From NCBI GenBank assembly GCA_036558265.1, contig DATBFY010000096.1, positions 1-21,653 of the forward strand: 21,653 nt of DNA. Direction: 5' to 3'. How positions within the stretch are numbered: position 1 is the first letter of the stretch; each line of letters opens with the position of its first letter. This stretch comes from RYN-433 sp036558265 (GTDB lineage Bacteria > Planctomycetota > Phycisphaerae > Tepidisphaerales > Tepidisphaeraceae). A program made the position numbers and the translations under genes. This document shows, in pieces, positions 1-7,141 of the stretch. The notes under the pieces were generated by a model. It saw only the letters and a program-made list of their open reading frames with translations, was not told where the DNA came from and ran no database searches.

Positions 1-1
1 C

Positions 2-673
2 ACCAGGATGCGGGCCGCGATCGCCACCGCGCTGCAGCGGTCGAAGCAGAACGTCCCCCACTTCTACGAGACGATCGACATCGACGTTGAGGAGATCTCC
101 AAGCTCCGCGAGCGGCTGAACCAGCGCCTCGAAAAGGAGAAGATCCGCCTGTCCATCGGCGATTTCGTCACGCAGGCGGTGGCGGCAGCGCTGCGGCGGC
201 ACCCGATCCTCAACGCCACCTTCGACGCCCAGAAGAACGAGATCACCCGCTACGGCGACGTGAACCTGGGGATCGCCGTCGCGCTGCCCGAAGGCCTGAT
301 CGTCCCCGTCCTTCGCGGCGTGGACCGCATGGGCCTCAAGGAGATCCGCCAGCGCAGCGTCGACATCGTCGAGCGCGCCCGCGCCCAGCGCCTCAAGGGT
401 GAGGAGATGCGCGGCGCGACCTTCACCGTGACCAACCTGGGTGCTTATGGCGTGCGCGAATTCTTGGCCATCGTGAACCCGCCTGAGGTCGGCATCCTGG
501 CGGTCGGCGCCGCCGAGAAACGCCCGGTCGTGCGAGGCGACCAGGTCGTCCCCCGCACGGTCATGACCGTTACGCTCAGCGCCGATCACCGCGTCGTGGA
601 CGGCGCGACGGCGGCGGAGTTCCTGCGCACGCTGAAGGAACTGCTCGAAGAGCCGGCGATGCAGTTGGTGTGA
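2..673 (+). CDS. pdhC: Dihydrolipoamide acyltransferase (E2) of pyruvate dehydrogenase, C-terminal part (5' truncated)
   Basis: This is the catalytic (chloramphenicol-acetyltransferase-like) domain of a 2-oxoacid dehydrogenase E2, which moves the acyl group from lipoyl-lysine to CoA. The frame is open to the left edge of the window (codons from base 2), and the first residues TRMRAAIA match the usual start of the catalytic domain, so the lipoyl and E1/E3-binding domains lie outside the window. The active-site signature SADHRVVDG, with the catalytic His and Asp, lies near the C-terminus. The segment VTNLGAYGVREF followed by INPPE-type sequence (here IVNPPEVGILAVG) is like pyruvate dehydrogenase E2 rather than the 2-oxoglutarate enzyme SucB; that choice is inference. 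The gene converges on the kinase gene to its right, 14 bases away, with no clear terminator between them. Confidence 0.9.
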   Translation, partial: TRMRAAIATALQRSKQNVPHFYETIDIDVEEISKLRERLNQRLEKEKIRLSIGDFVTQAVAAALRRHPILNATFDAQKNEITRYGDVNLGIAVALPEGLIVPVLRGVDRMGLKEIRQRSVDIVERARAQRLKGEEMRGATFTVTNLGAYGVREFLAIVNPPEVGILAVGAAEKRPVVRGDQVVPRTVMTVTLSADHRVVDGATAAEFLRTLKELLEEPAMQLV

Positions 674-687
674 GCCGAGCCGGCGCG

Positions 688-1413
688 CTATGACCGTCCG
701 ATCCCGCGCTCGGTGGAAACGGTACCGCTTTCGAGGTAGGCGGTTACGGCGCGGCGCAGTCGCTTCTGCGTGACCTCCGGCTCCTCCCGGGCATCAAGCG
801 TGACGAAGTTGTTGTACTCGTCGGCCATGCGGTCGAACTGCTCGATCAACGCCCCCTGGTACGACACGAACGAGTCGTACAGGTCGTCGCCGTAGTTCAT
901 GTCCATCCCCGATTCCCAGTAGTTCATCCGCCCGGTCGCCAGCACGCGCGGGATCAGCTCCTTGACGCTCAGTTGCAGGTAGCAGACCAGGTCCGGGACG
1001 ACCGCGAAACCGTAGAGGTCGCGAAGCCACTCCGGGTCCGCCCCGCGGACGATCCCGCGCGCAATCGCCGTGTAGATGTAGCGGTCGCCCAGGACGATGA
1101 ACCCGCTCTTGAGCGCGGGGATGATCTGGTATTCCATGCGGTCCGCCAGGTCCGTCGCGTACATTAGCGCATACGTCAGGCGGTTAAGGCTGTGACCCTG
1201 CTTGGCGTCGGTGATCGCCTGCCCGACCAGCTTGGAGCGCGTCCACCCGGTCTCGATGACGCCGTAACCCTGGAGCTCGAGCCACTCCTTGAGCATGGCG
1301 GCCTGGGTCGAGCGGCCGGTGCCGTCGGTTCCCTCGATGACCAGGAGTTTGCCCGAGCAGGAGTCGGCCGGCAGGTACGGCATGTGGTGGCGATAGTATC
1401 GGAAGCGGTTCAC
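688..1413 (-). CDS. Thymidylate-kinase-like P-loop kinase, second of a tandem pair, variant Walker A
   Basis: A 241-residue P-loop kinase of the thymidylate kinase superfamily. The Walker A motif is GTDGTGRST (residues 28-36), so the normally invariant Lys is Arg34, codon CGC at 1312-1314. A DRY motif follows (LGDRYIYTAIARGIVRG). The REPGG motif that holds dTMP in true Tmk is absent; ETGWTRSKLV stands at that place. The region aligns throughout with the neighbouring kinase, including ...RGxDPxW and ...Y(W)E(S/A)GMD, so the two are paralogues. The start is GTG in a GTGA overlap with the upstream stop, preceded by AGGA at 6 bases, which implies translational coupling; an ATG at 1383 is the alternative. 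Activity and substrate are uncertain: it could be a weak dNMP kinase, a regulatory partner of its neighbour, or a kinase for another substrate. Confidence 0.85.
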   Translation of the reverse strand: MNRFRYYRHHMPYLPADSCSGKLLVIEGTDGTGRSTQAAMLKEWLELQGYGVIETGWTRSKLVGQAITDAKQGHSLNRLTYALMYATDLADRMEYQIIPALKSGFIVLGDRYIYTAIARGIVRGADPEWLRDLYGFAVVPDLVCYLQLSVKELIPRVLATGRMNYWESGMDMNYGDDLYDSFVSYQGALIEQFDRMADEYNNFVTLDAREEPEVTQKRLRRAVTAYLESGTVSTERGIGRS

Positions 1414-2228
1414 AGCATGTCCTCCTGTGCCTCGTCGCCGGCGTCTGGCGTGCCGCCACCACCGCCTCGCGGCACCAGCGGCGGCGGCTCGTCACCGAAG
1501 TCCTGCTCGACGGCGATTTCGGGTTGCAGGTAACCGGGATGGAACGGCGTGGTTTCGTCCGGGTGGTAATCCACCAGCGCCTGGTCCATAAGCTTTCGCA
1601 CCAGTTGCTGCTGGTCGCCGATGCTGTGCGTCGCGTCGATCTCCACGAGCCCATATTCGTGGCGGATCTTCTCGTACTCGGTCAGGATTCGGCTCTGGAA
1701 GATCTTGAAGCTCGACTCCTTGTCCGGCGCGAGCTTCAGGTCCATCCCGGCCTCGTAATCCTTGAGCTGGGCGCGCCCGGAGAGGATGCGCGAGCACGAC
1801 ACGTCGATCGGCACGTTGAAGTAAAGCGCCAGGTCCGGCCGCGGCGCGAAGTTGTACACGCGCCTCACCCACGTCGGGTCGCACCCCCGCACCACGTCCC
1901 GCGCGAACGCCGTGTAGACGTAGCGGTCCGCCAGCACGATCATGCCCGCCTTGAGCGGCGGGAGGATGTTGTTGATCAGCCGGTGCGCAAAGTCGGTCGC
2001 GTGCAGCAGCGAGAAGGTCATTGGCGTCAGCGTCATCTTCTTCTTCCCCTTCTTCGTGACGGCTTTCACCAGGTCGGCGCTGTTCCACTCGGTGAAGAAA
2101 ACGGGGTACCCGCGGCTTTCAAGGTAGCGCATCGCGAGCTGGAGCTGGGTGGACTTTCCCGAGCCGTCGATGCCTTCGACGATGATCAGCTTGCCCGAAA
2201 ACGGATGTGGGGTGCCCAGGGAATCCAT
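1410..2228 (-). CDS. Thymidylate-kinase-like P-loop kinase, first of a tandem pair
   Basis: A 272-residue kinase of the thymidylate kinase superfamily with a canonical Walker A motif GIDGSGKST (Lys25) and a DRY motif (LADRYVYTAFARDVVRG). True Tmk has a REPGG loop after the first strand-helix; here the place reads FTEWNSADLV, so binding of dTMP is not assured. A lid-like stretch SGRAQLKDYEAGMD follows. The protein is longer than ordinary Tmk (about 210 residues) because of a C-terminal tail of about 50 residues rich in Pro and Gly (PPPLVPRGGGGGTP). ATG start with AGGA 8 bases upstream. It begins 10 bases after the Ppx/GppA gene and overlaps the next kinase by four bases, so the three genes probably share one transcript. 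Annotation as dTMP kinase is a default family name; the real substrate is open. Confidence 0.87.
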   Translation of the reverse strand: MDSLGTPHPFSGKLIIVEGIDGSGKSTQLQLAMRYLESRGYPVFFTEWNSADLVKAVTKKGKKKMTLTPMTFSLLHATDFAHRLINNILPPLKAGMIVLADRYVYTAFARDVVRGCDPTWVRRVYNFAPRPDLALYFNVPIDVSCSRILSGRAQLKDYEAGMDLKLAPDKESSFKIFQSRILTEYEKIRHEYGLVEIDATHSIGDQQQLVRKLMDQALVDYHPDETTPFHPGYLQPEIAVEQDFGDEPPPLVPRGGGGGTPDAGDEAQEDML

Positions 2229-2238
2229 AAGTTGAATC

Positions 2239-3843
2239 CTATGCCCTGCCCGGCTTGAAAGTGACGGATCGGTCGAACAGTTGCTCGAAAAAGTCGCGCT
2301 TGCGTTTGGCCGCCCAGATCTCCAGGGCCGGATCGCCGCGGATCTCGAGATAGACGTTCACGGCGCCCCCCATCGCACGGGTGCGAACCGATGAGACGAC
2401 GCCGTTGTGACTTCGGTCCAGCCCGTCGGCGATCCGCAGCAGCGCCGCGCCGACGCGGACGATCCGCTTGGCCTTGGCCGGCAGGGCGTCAAATTCCTTG
2501 TGGGACGCGTCGGGCGCGGACTTGCGGTGGTAGCGCGCCACGTTGGCGATGACCGCCACCTCATCCTCGTCGAAGCCCTTGAGGTCGCCGTGAAGGATCA
2601 GGTACATGCTGTGCTGGTGGTGCTTTTTGCCGGCGATGTGCCAGCCGATATCGTGCAGCATCGCCCCGTACTCGATCAGCTCGCGCTCGGCGTCGCCCAG
2701 GTGGTGCAGGTGCCGGAGCTGGTCGAAGAGTTGCAGGCACAGCGACGTGACGTGTTCGGCGTGGATCTGCTCCCAGTTGCACCGCCGCGCCAGGCCCAGC
2801 ACGCTGCGGCGGCGCGGGTCGGGGATCTGGCGGCGAACCGCCAGGTCGGGCTGGTGACGCGCCAGGTACTCGACCAGGACCCCCTCGCGCAACGCCGAGC
2901 GGCACATCTCGATTCGCTTCAGGTGCAGGCGGCGCATCAGCTCGTTGGCGAGCAACGCGCCGGCGACGATCTGCCCGCGCCGCTGCTCGTCGAGGCCGTC
3001 GAGCTTCTCCCGATCCTTGGCGCGCGATTCGATCAGCTTGCCGACCAGGCGCGACAGCCGCTCGGCCTCGATCACCGCGTGCGGCGCTTGCCCGTTGCCG
3101 TCGCCGCCCGAGCCGCCGCTCGACATGGCCGCCAGGTTCTCCAGCGTGCCGCTGGTGCCCAGGGCGTGGACGGGCTTGTGCGCGAGGATGTGCTCGGCGA
3201 TGGGCGACAGCTCCCGGTCGTAGTGCTTGAGCAGCGCCTCCAGCTCATCCACGTGGATCGGGTCGGACTTGACGAACTGGGCCGTCATCCGCGCCGCGCC
3301 GAGCTTGCGGCTCTCCAGCAAAAGGGCGCGGTGCTCATCGGCCACGATGAACTCGACCGACCCGCCGCCGATGTCGATGATCAGGTGCGGCCCGCCCTTG
3401 AGCTCGGTCGAATGGCGAACGCCCAGGTAGATCAGCCTCGCCTCGTCGCGCGCGCTGACGACTCGGATGTTGATGCCCAGCTCGCGCCGGGCGCGGAGGA
3501 TGAAATCCCCGCCGTTGGTGGCCTCGCGGACGGCGCTGGTCGCCACGGCAACGATCTTCTCGCAGTGCCGGGTGTACGCCTCCTGCTGGAACCGGCGGAG
3601 CGCGAGGATCGCCTGGTCCATCGCTTCGCGCGAGAGGCGATGCGATGGGAAGCTCATCCGTCCCAGGCCCACCATTTCCTTGGCGCGCCAAACGGTCGAA
3701 ACGGTCCCGTCGACACCGACTTGGGCGACGATCATGTGCAGGCTGTTCGATCCGACGTCGATCGCCGCCAGTCGCAGGTCCGGGCGCGGCGGCTCGACGG
3801 TCGCCGGACGCCGTCGGGTTGTGATCGCGGGCGTGGAGGGCAT
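2239..3843 (-). CDS. Ppx/GppA phosphatase with C-terminal HD domain (exopolyphosphatase-like)
   Basis: A 534-residue member of the Ppx/GppA family of the actin-like ATPase fold, which hydrolyses polyphosphate or the pppGpp gamma-phosphate. The phosphate-binding motifs are visible: DVGSNS at residues 29-34, DIGGGSVE in the middle of the N-terminal half, and GTSGTLENL. The C-terminal part is an HD phosphohydrolase-like domain with all four ligands (HAEHV, MLHDIGWH near residue 395, RYHRK, and DGLDRSH), as in long bacterial Ppx enzymes. Whether it is an exopolyphosphatase or a pppGpp phosphatase cannot be told from sequence. ATG start with GAGGT 5 bases upstream. It lies 32 bases after dprA and 10 bases before the Tmk-like kinase. 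A Gly/Ser-rich insert (SSGGSGGDGNG) sits near the middle. Confidence 0.92.
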   Translation of the reverse strand: MPSTPAITTRRRPATVEPPRPDLRLAAIDVGSNSLHMIVAQVGVDGTVSTVWRAKEMVGLGRMSFPSHRLSREAMDQAILALRRFQQEAYTRHCEKIVAVATSAVREATNGGDFILRARRELGINIRVVSARDEARLIYLGVRHSTELKGGPHLIIDIGGGSVEFIVADEHRALLLESRKLGAARMTAQFVKSDPIHVDELEALLKHYDRELSPIAEHILAHKPVHALGTSGTLENLAAMSSGGSGGDGNGQAPHAVIEAERLSRLVGKLIESRAKDREKLDGLDEQRRGQIVAGALLANELMRRLHLKRIEMCRSALREGVLVEYLARHQPDLAVRRQIPDPRRRSVLGLARRCNWEQIHAEHVTSLCLQLFDQLRHLHHLGDAERELIEYGAMLHDIGWHIAGKKHHQHSMYLILHGDLKGFDEDEVAVIANVARYHRKSAPDASHKEFDALPAKAKRIVRVGAALLRIADGLDRSHNGVVSSVRTRAMGGAVNVYLEIRGDPALEIWAAKRKRDFFEQLFDRSVTFKPGRA

Positions 3844-3875
3844 GGCTGACCTCGAACCTGTGTAAGAAGGCTCGG

Positions 3876-5042
3876 TTAAGCTTTGATGAAGTTTCGGCGG
3901 ACGAACGTCTGTCCGTCAACCCGCCTGACCTGTCCGCGGAGCGTCAGGAGCGTCATCTCCTGGAGCACCTCCTGGGCCGAAAGCGATGCGCGATCGATGA
4001 TCACGTCAATGTTCATCGGCTCGGAGCCCATGAGGGACAAGATGCGGGACTGGCGGTCCGTGAGGTGGATCGCAGGGGGTGCCGATTGGGGCGAGGGAAT
4101 CGGCTCCTCATGAGGCATCGACTGAGCTTGGGCGAAAAGCGTCGGCTCGATCGCGCCCTGCGGCAGGGGGTCCAGACCGTCGAGCAGATCCTCAAGGTTG
4201 CGCGCGAGGGTCGCGCCGTCGCGGATCAATTTGTGCGGGCCGGCGGACAGCGGGTTATCCACCCTGCCCGGCAGCGCGAAAACCGGGCGGTTGTGATCGT
4301 CAGCGGCCTGCCGGGCGGTGATCAGGGCGCCGCTCTTCTCATCCGCCTCAATTACAAGCACGCCGCGCGACATGCCCGAGACGATCCGGTTCCGCCGCGG
4401 GAAGTTCTCCGCCAGCGGCGGCGTGCCCAGCGGGTACTCGCTGATCACGGCGCCGCGACGTGCGATCTGCTCGAATAACTCCTTGTTCTCGGGTGGGTAA
4501 ACCGCGTCCAGCCCGCACCCCAGCACCGCGATCGTCCGGCCCTGCGCGTGCTGCATCGCGCCCCGATGCGCCGCCGAATCAACCCCCCGCGCCCCGCCCG
4601 ACACGATCGTAAACCCCGCCCCTGCGAGCAGCGCGGCAAACCGCTCAGCCTGTTCGCGCCCGTAATATGAGCACCGGCGGCTGCCAACCAGGGCAAAGGC
4701 ATTCAGGTCTCGCGGTTCGAGCTCGCCGCTGACGTAGAGCACAGCAGGCGGGTCAGGGATAGATCGGAGGAGCAAGGGGTAGACTTCGTCCTCGGGGCAA
4801 ATGAGCGTAAGTCCCTGTCCCAACGCACGTTCCAACTCGGCCTCGGCCCCCGCGCGAGCCTTGCCCAGCGACGCATGGATCTTCTCCGCCTTCGCGTGCC
4901 CAACCCCTTCAACCGACCGCAGTTGCGCCAGCGACGCCCGGCAGACCGAATCCGCCGGGCCGAGCGCCTCGAGCATCCGTTTGAGCGTGATCGGCCCGAC
5001 GGAGTCGGTCAGGGCGAGCTGGAGGTAGTGGAGGAGGGCCAT
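3876..5042 (-). CDS. dprA: DNA processing protein DprA
   Basis: DprA/Smf loads RecA onto incoming single-stranded DNA during natural transformation. The 388-residue protein has the full three-part layout: an N-terminal helix-hairpin-helix region (SVEGVGHAKAEKIHASLGKA, residues 43-62), the Rossmann DprA core (about 80-300), and a C-terminal winged-helix domain (about 325-388). Core signatures include VGSRRCSYYG (119-128), SGGARGVDSAAHRGAM (148-163), GCGLDAVYPPEN (175-186), and EADEKSGALITA (232-243). A Pro/Gln-rich linker (about 300-325) joins the last two domains. ATG start is the only good one. It lies 18 bases after the broken Rpn gene and 32 bases before the Ppx/GppA gene, within the aroB-led string. 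Presence of dprA alone does not show competence, since it is widespread. Confidence 0.96.
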   Translation of the reverse strand: MALLHYLQLALTDSVGPITLKRMLEALGPADSVCRASLAQLRSVEGVGHAKAEKIHASLGKARAGAEAELERALGQGLTLICPEDEVYPLLLRSIPDPPAVLYVSGELEPRDLNAFALVGSRRCSYYGREQAERFAALLAGAGFTIVSGGARGVDSAAHRGAMQHAQGRTIAVLGCGLDAVYPPENKELFEQIARRGAVISEYPLGTPPLAENFPRRNRIVSGMSRGVLVIEADEKSGALITARQAADDHNRPVFALPGRVDNPLSAGPHKLIRDGATLARNLEDLLDGLDPLPQGAIEPTLFAQAQSMPHEEPIPSPQSAPPAIHLTDRQSRILSLMGSEPMNIDVIIDRASLSAQEVLQEMTLLTLRGQVRRVDGQTFVRRNFIKA

Positions 5043-5060
5043 GGGCGGCGCGGCTGAGCA

Positions 5061-5983
5061 TCAGCCTTTCTTGGCCAGCCAGATTTGCAAGTCGTCGAGC
5101 GAGGCGAAGTCGAGCAGGACGTTGGCGAGCGCGGTCAGGCGGGTATCGCTCAACTGCGCGATTCGTCGGCGTGCTTGGGACGGTATCGTGCCGAACCGAT
5201 TTCCAAGGAGCTGGATCACAAGCTCTATTCGCCCCTCGCGTCGCCCCTCGCGTCGCCCCTCGCGTCGCCCCTTCCTGTGCCATTGCGTGGTCAGTTGCAT
5301 GACTTTCTCCCGTTGCTCAGGCTCGATCCGTTTTGCCTCGCGCTCGAACTCTCGTTGTTCACGACGGTCGAGCCGCAGGTATTGATCCACGAATCCGGAG
5401 ATCAAATGCATTTTAGCGTCGTCGAGCCGCAATGTCGTGAGCAGCCGCAAGCACTGGAGCTTCACGCGCGGTCGATCCGCCGGAGCGACCTTCATTTTCG
5501 CCATCAGCGCCGTCGCGACCGGATTCGGCCGCCGCACGAAATCACGCCAGTTCAGGCGGTTCAGTTGTACCGTCGCGTACCTGAAATCGAGCACTCGCTG
5601 ATCGGGAAACGATACGCGATAACGGTCCGGCTCGGGCCTGTGCGGCGCATCGTATGAAAAGATCGCGATCGGATAGATCGGCAGGTCGTGTTTCTCATGC
5701 AGGCGGGCAAAGTAGCGAAACATCCGCTTCGCAAAGTCGGCTTCTGACGATGCCTGGTGTTCGACGTGCACTAAGAAACACGCCCGCTCGCCCCGAAACC
5801 TCGTCTTGACCACCAGATCTGCCACGTGCCGCCGGCCCGACGTCACGTCCGTGAAGAATTCCTTGTCGAGGAACTCCAGCCGCGACCGGTCCAGGTACCG
5901 CGCGACCTTCGGAAGAACAGCTCGATGAACTCGACGAAGAAGTTCTGCAACAGCAGCTTGAAGAGCTTATCGTGTTCGATCAT
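5061..5983 (-). pseudogene. Rpn-family PD-(D/E)XK nuclease / putative transposase, frameshifted
   Basis: This belongs to the Rpn (recombination-promoting nuclease) group, PD-(D/E)XK enzymes once called putative transposases. The natural start is ATG at 5983 (MIEHDKLFKLLL...), but the frame breaks at about 5911-5912: TTCTTC is followed by CGAAGG, and adding one C restores the family-like reading PKVARYLDRSRLEFLDKEFF, which runs on to the stop at 5061. As it stands, a GTG at 5846 could give a 261-residue product lacking the first 46 residues. The nuclease core lies after the break (ADLVVKTRFRG ... FLVHVEHQ). Near the C-terminus a 12-base repeat encodes RREG units. The gene sits 11 bases after aroB and 18 before dprA. 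The break may be a real mutation or a sequencing error; the rest of the frame shows no further damage. Confidence 0.82.
5231..5272 (-). repeat. 12-base tandem repeat coding RREG units
   Basis: Three exact copies of GCCCCTCGCGTC (+ strand) at 5231-5266 plus a partial fourth. On the coding strand they read as Arg-Arg-Glu-Gly units in the basic linker of the Rpn-family gene. Copy number is likely to vary between strains by slippage; each step is 12 bases and so keeps frame. Confidence 0.9.
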
Positions 5984-5994
5984 GAACGCGCCCC

Positions 5995-7083
5995 TTAACC
6001 TAACGAATCCACCGCCTCGCGAACCACGTCCTCCGACACGTCGTCCCGGATCACCATATGCCCGATCCGGTCCGGAAGTACGAACCGGATCCGCCCGCTC
6101 CGCACCTTCTTATCGAAGTGCATGGCCTCCAGCACGTCCTGCGTGGCAAGCGTCAATCCCGAAACGGGCAATTTCGCCCTGACGATGACGTTCAGGATCC
6201 TCGCCCGATCGTCCGCGCCGATCATGCCCAGCTTCATCGCCGCGATGCTCGCCGCCGCCATTCCGAGCGCCACGCACTCACCGTGCGAGTACGCGTAATG
6301 CGACACCGTCTCGATCGCGTGGCCGAACGTGTGCCCGAAGTTCAGATGCGCCCGCTCGCCGCGCTCGAACGGATCGGCTTCGACCACCCGCGCCTTGATC
6401 GCCACGTTATGCGCCACCAGGTCGCCAAGATAGGCGACGTCCAGCGCAAGGGCCCGATCGATGTTCTGCTCCAAATGCCCGAACCCGTCCGCATCGCGGA
6501 TGATGTCGTGCTTGATGCACTCGGCCAGCCCCCCGCGCAGCTCGCGCTCGGGCAGCGTCCGCAGCACTTCGGGGTCGATCAGCACGGCGATCGGCTGATG
6601 GAACGCTCCGATCAGGTTCTTTCCAACTGCATGATTCACGCCTGTCTTCCCGCCGACCGATGCGTCCACCATCGCCAGGAGCGACGTCGGCACCTGCACG
6701 AACGGCACGCCCCGCAGCACCGTGGCCGCCACGAACCCCGTCATGTCCCCCACCACGCCTCCGCCCAGCGCCAGCACCGGCGTCGATCGCTCGATCCGCG
6801 CCCCTAGCAATGCATCGTAGACCGGCATCAGGTCCGCGATCGTCTTGTGATCCTCTCCCGCCGGGATCGATGCGACGATCGATTCAAAGCCCGCACGCGC
6901 CAACGAGTCCCTGACCGTCGGCAGATGCGCTCGCGCAAGGTTCGCATCGGTGACGATCGCGGCCTTGCTGGACTTGCTCAGCCTCCGCAGCACCTCGCCG
7001 GCACGCCCGAGCAGGCCCGGGGCCACAGTGATGTCGTACGGATCGAAATCGGGTATTCGGACGCTGACAATACGATCGGACAT
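5995..7083 (-). CDS. aroB: 3-dehydroquinate synthase
   Basis: AroB turns DAHP into 3-dehydroquinate, the second step of the shikimate pathway, using NAD and zinc. Counted from ATG at 7083 the protein has 362 residues, the normal length. NAD-binding motif GGGVVGDMTGFVAA is at 107-120, and PTSLLAMVDASVGGKTG at 132-148. Zinc ligands are Glu188 (GLAECIKHD), His251 (NFGHTFGH) and His267 (SHGECVALG), with the catalytic His255 between. A second ATG at 7092 would add three residues, but it overlaps a -10-like box (TACAAT, 7091-7096), and 7083 matches a leaderless start, so I prefer 7083. No Shine-Dalgarno precedes it. It heads the aroB-Rpn-dprA-Ppx-kinase string. Confidence 0.95.
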   Translation of the reverse strand: MSDRIVSVRIPDFDPYDITVAPGLLGRAGEVLRRLSKSSKAAIVTDANLARAHLPTVRDSLARAGFESIVASIPAGEDHKTIADLMPVYDALLGARIERSTPVLALGGGVVGDMTGFVAATVLRGVPFVQVPTSLLAMVDASVGGKTGVNHAVGKNLIGAFHQPIAVLIDPEVLRTLPERELRGGLAECIKHDIIRDADGFGHLEQNIDRALALDVAYLGDLVAHNVAIKARVVEADPFERGERAHLNFGHTFGHAIETVSHYAYSHGECVALGMAAASIAAMKLGMIGADDRARILNVIVRAKLPVSGLTLATQDVLEAMHFDKKVRSGRIRFVLPDRIGHMVIRDDVSEDVVREAVDSLG

Positions 7084-7090
7084 GGAGGGC

Positions 7091-7096
7091 ATTGTA
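7091..7096 (-). promoter_or_regulatory. -10-like box before aroB (possible leaderless promoter)
   Basis: The minus strand reads CGCTACAATGCCCTCCATG: a TACAAT hexamer (5 of 6 matches to TATAAT) ends 7 bases before the ATG at 7083, so transcription should start at or next to the start codon. It shares CTANAATG with the boxes before hemB and aroF. No good -35 is visible; a perfect dyad covers that place. Prediction only. Confidence 0.5.
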
Positions 7097-7105
7097 GCGG
7101 CCGGG

Positions 7106-7126
7106 ACGGGCCCCCGCGCGGCCCGT
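7106..7126. terminator. Perfect 7-bp dyad between the secreted-protein gene and aroB (terminator or operator)
   Basis: ACGGGCC (7106-7112) and GGCCCGT (7120-7126) form a perfect 7-base-pair stem with a 7-base loop. It lies 16 bases after the stop of the secreted-protein gene and just upstream of the aroB -10-like box, over the place of a -35. No run of T follows, so as a terminator it is atypical; an operator role is also possible. Confidence 0.4.
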
Positions 7127-7141
7127 GCGCTCGCCTGAGAT

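Noticed and set aside
2407..3849. Open reading frame of 480 codons on the plus strand
   Set aside because: Antisense shadow of the Ppx/GppA gene, with low-complexity Arg/Val/Asp-rich composition.
5231..5272. CRISPR-like array
   Set aside because: The 12-base units are directly adjacent without spacers and in frame within a coding region.
5905..5918. Programmed frameshift in the Rpn gene
   Set aside because: The site TTCTTCC is not a known slippery heptamer and no downstream stimulator is evident; a simple deletion or error is more likely.
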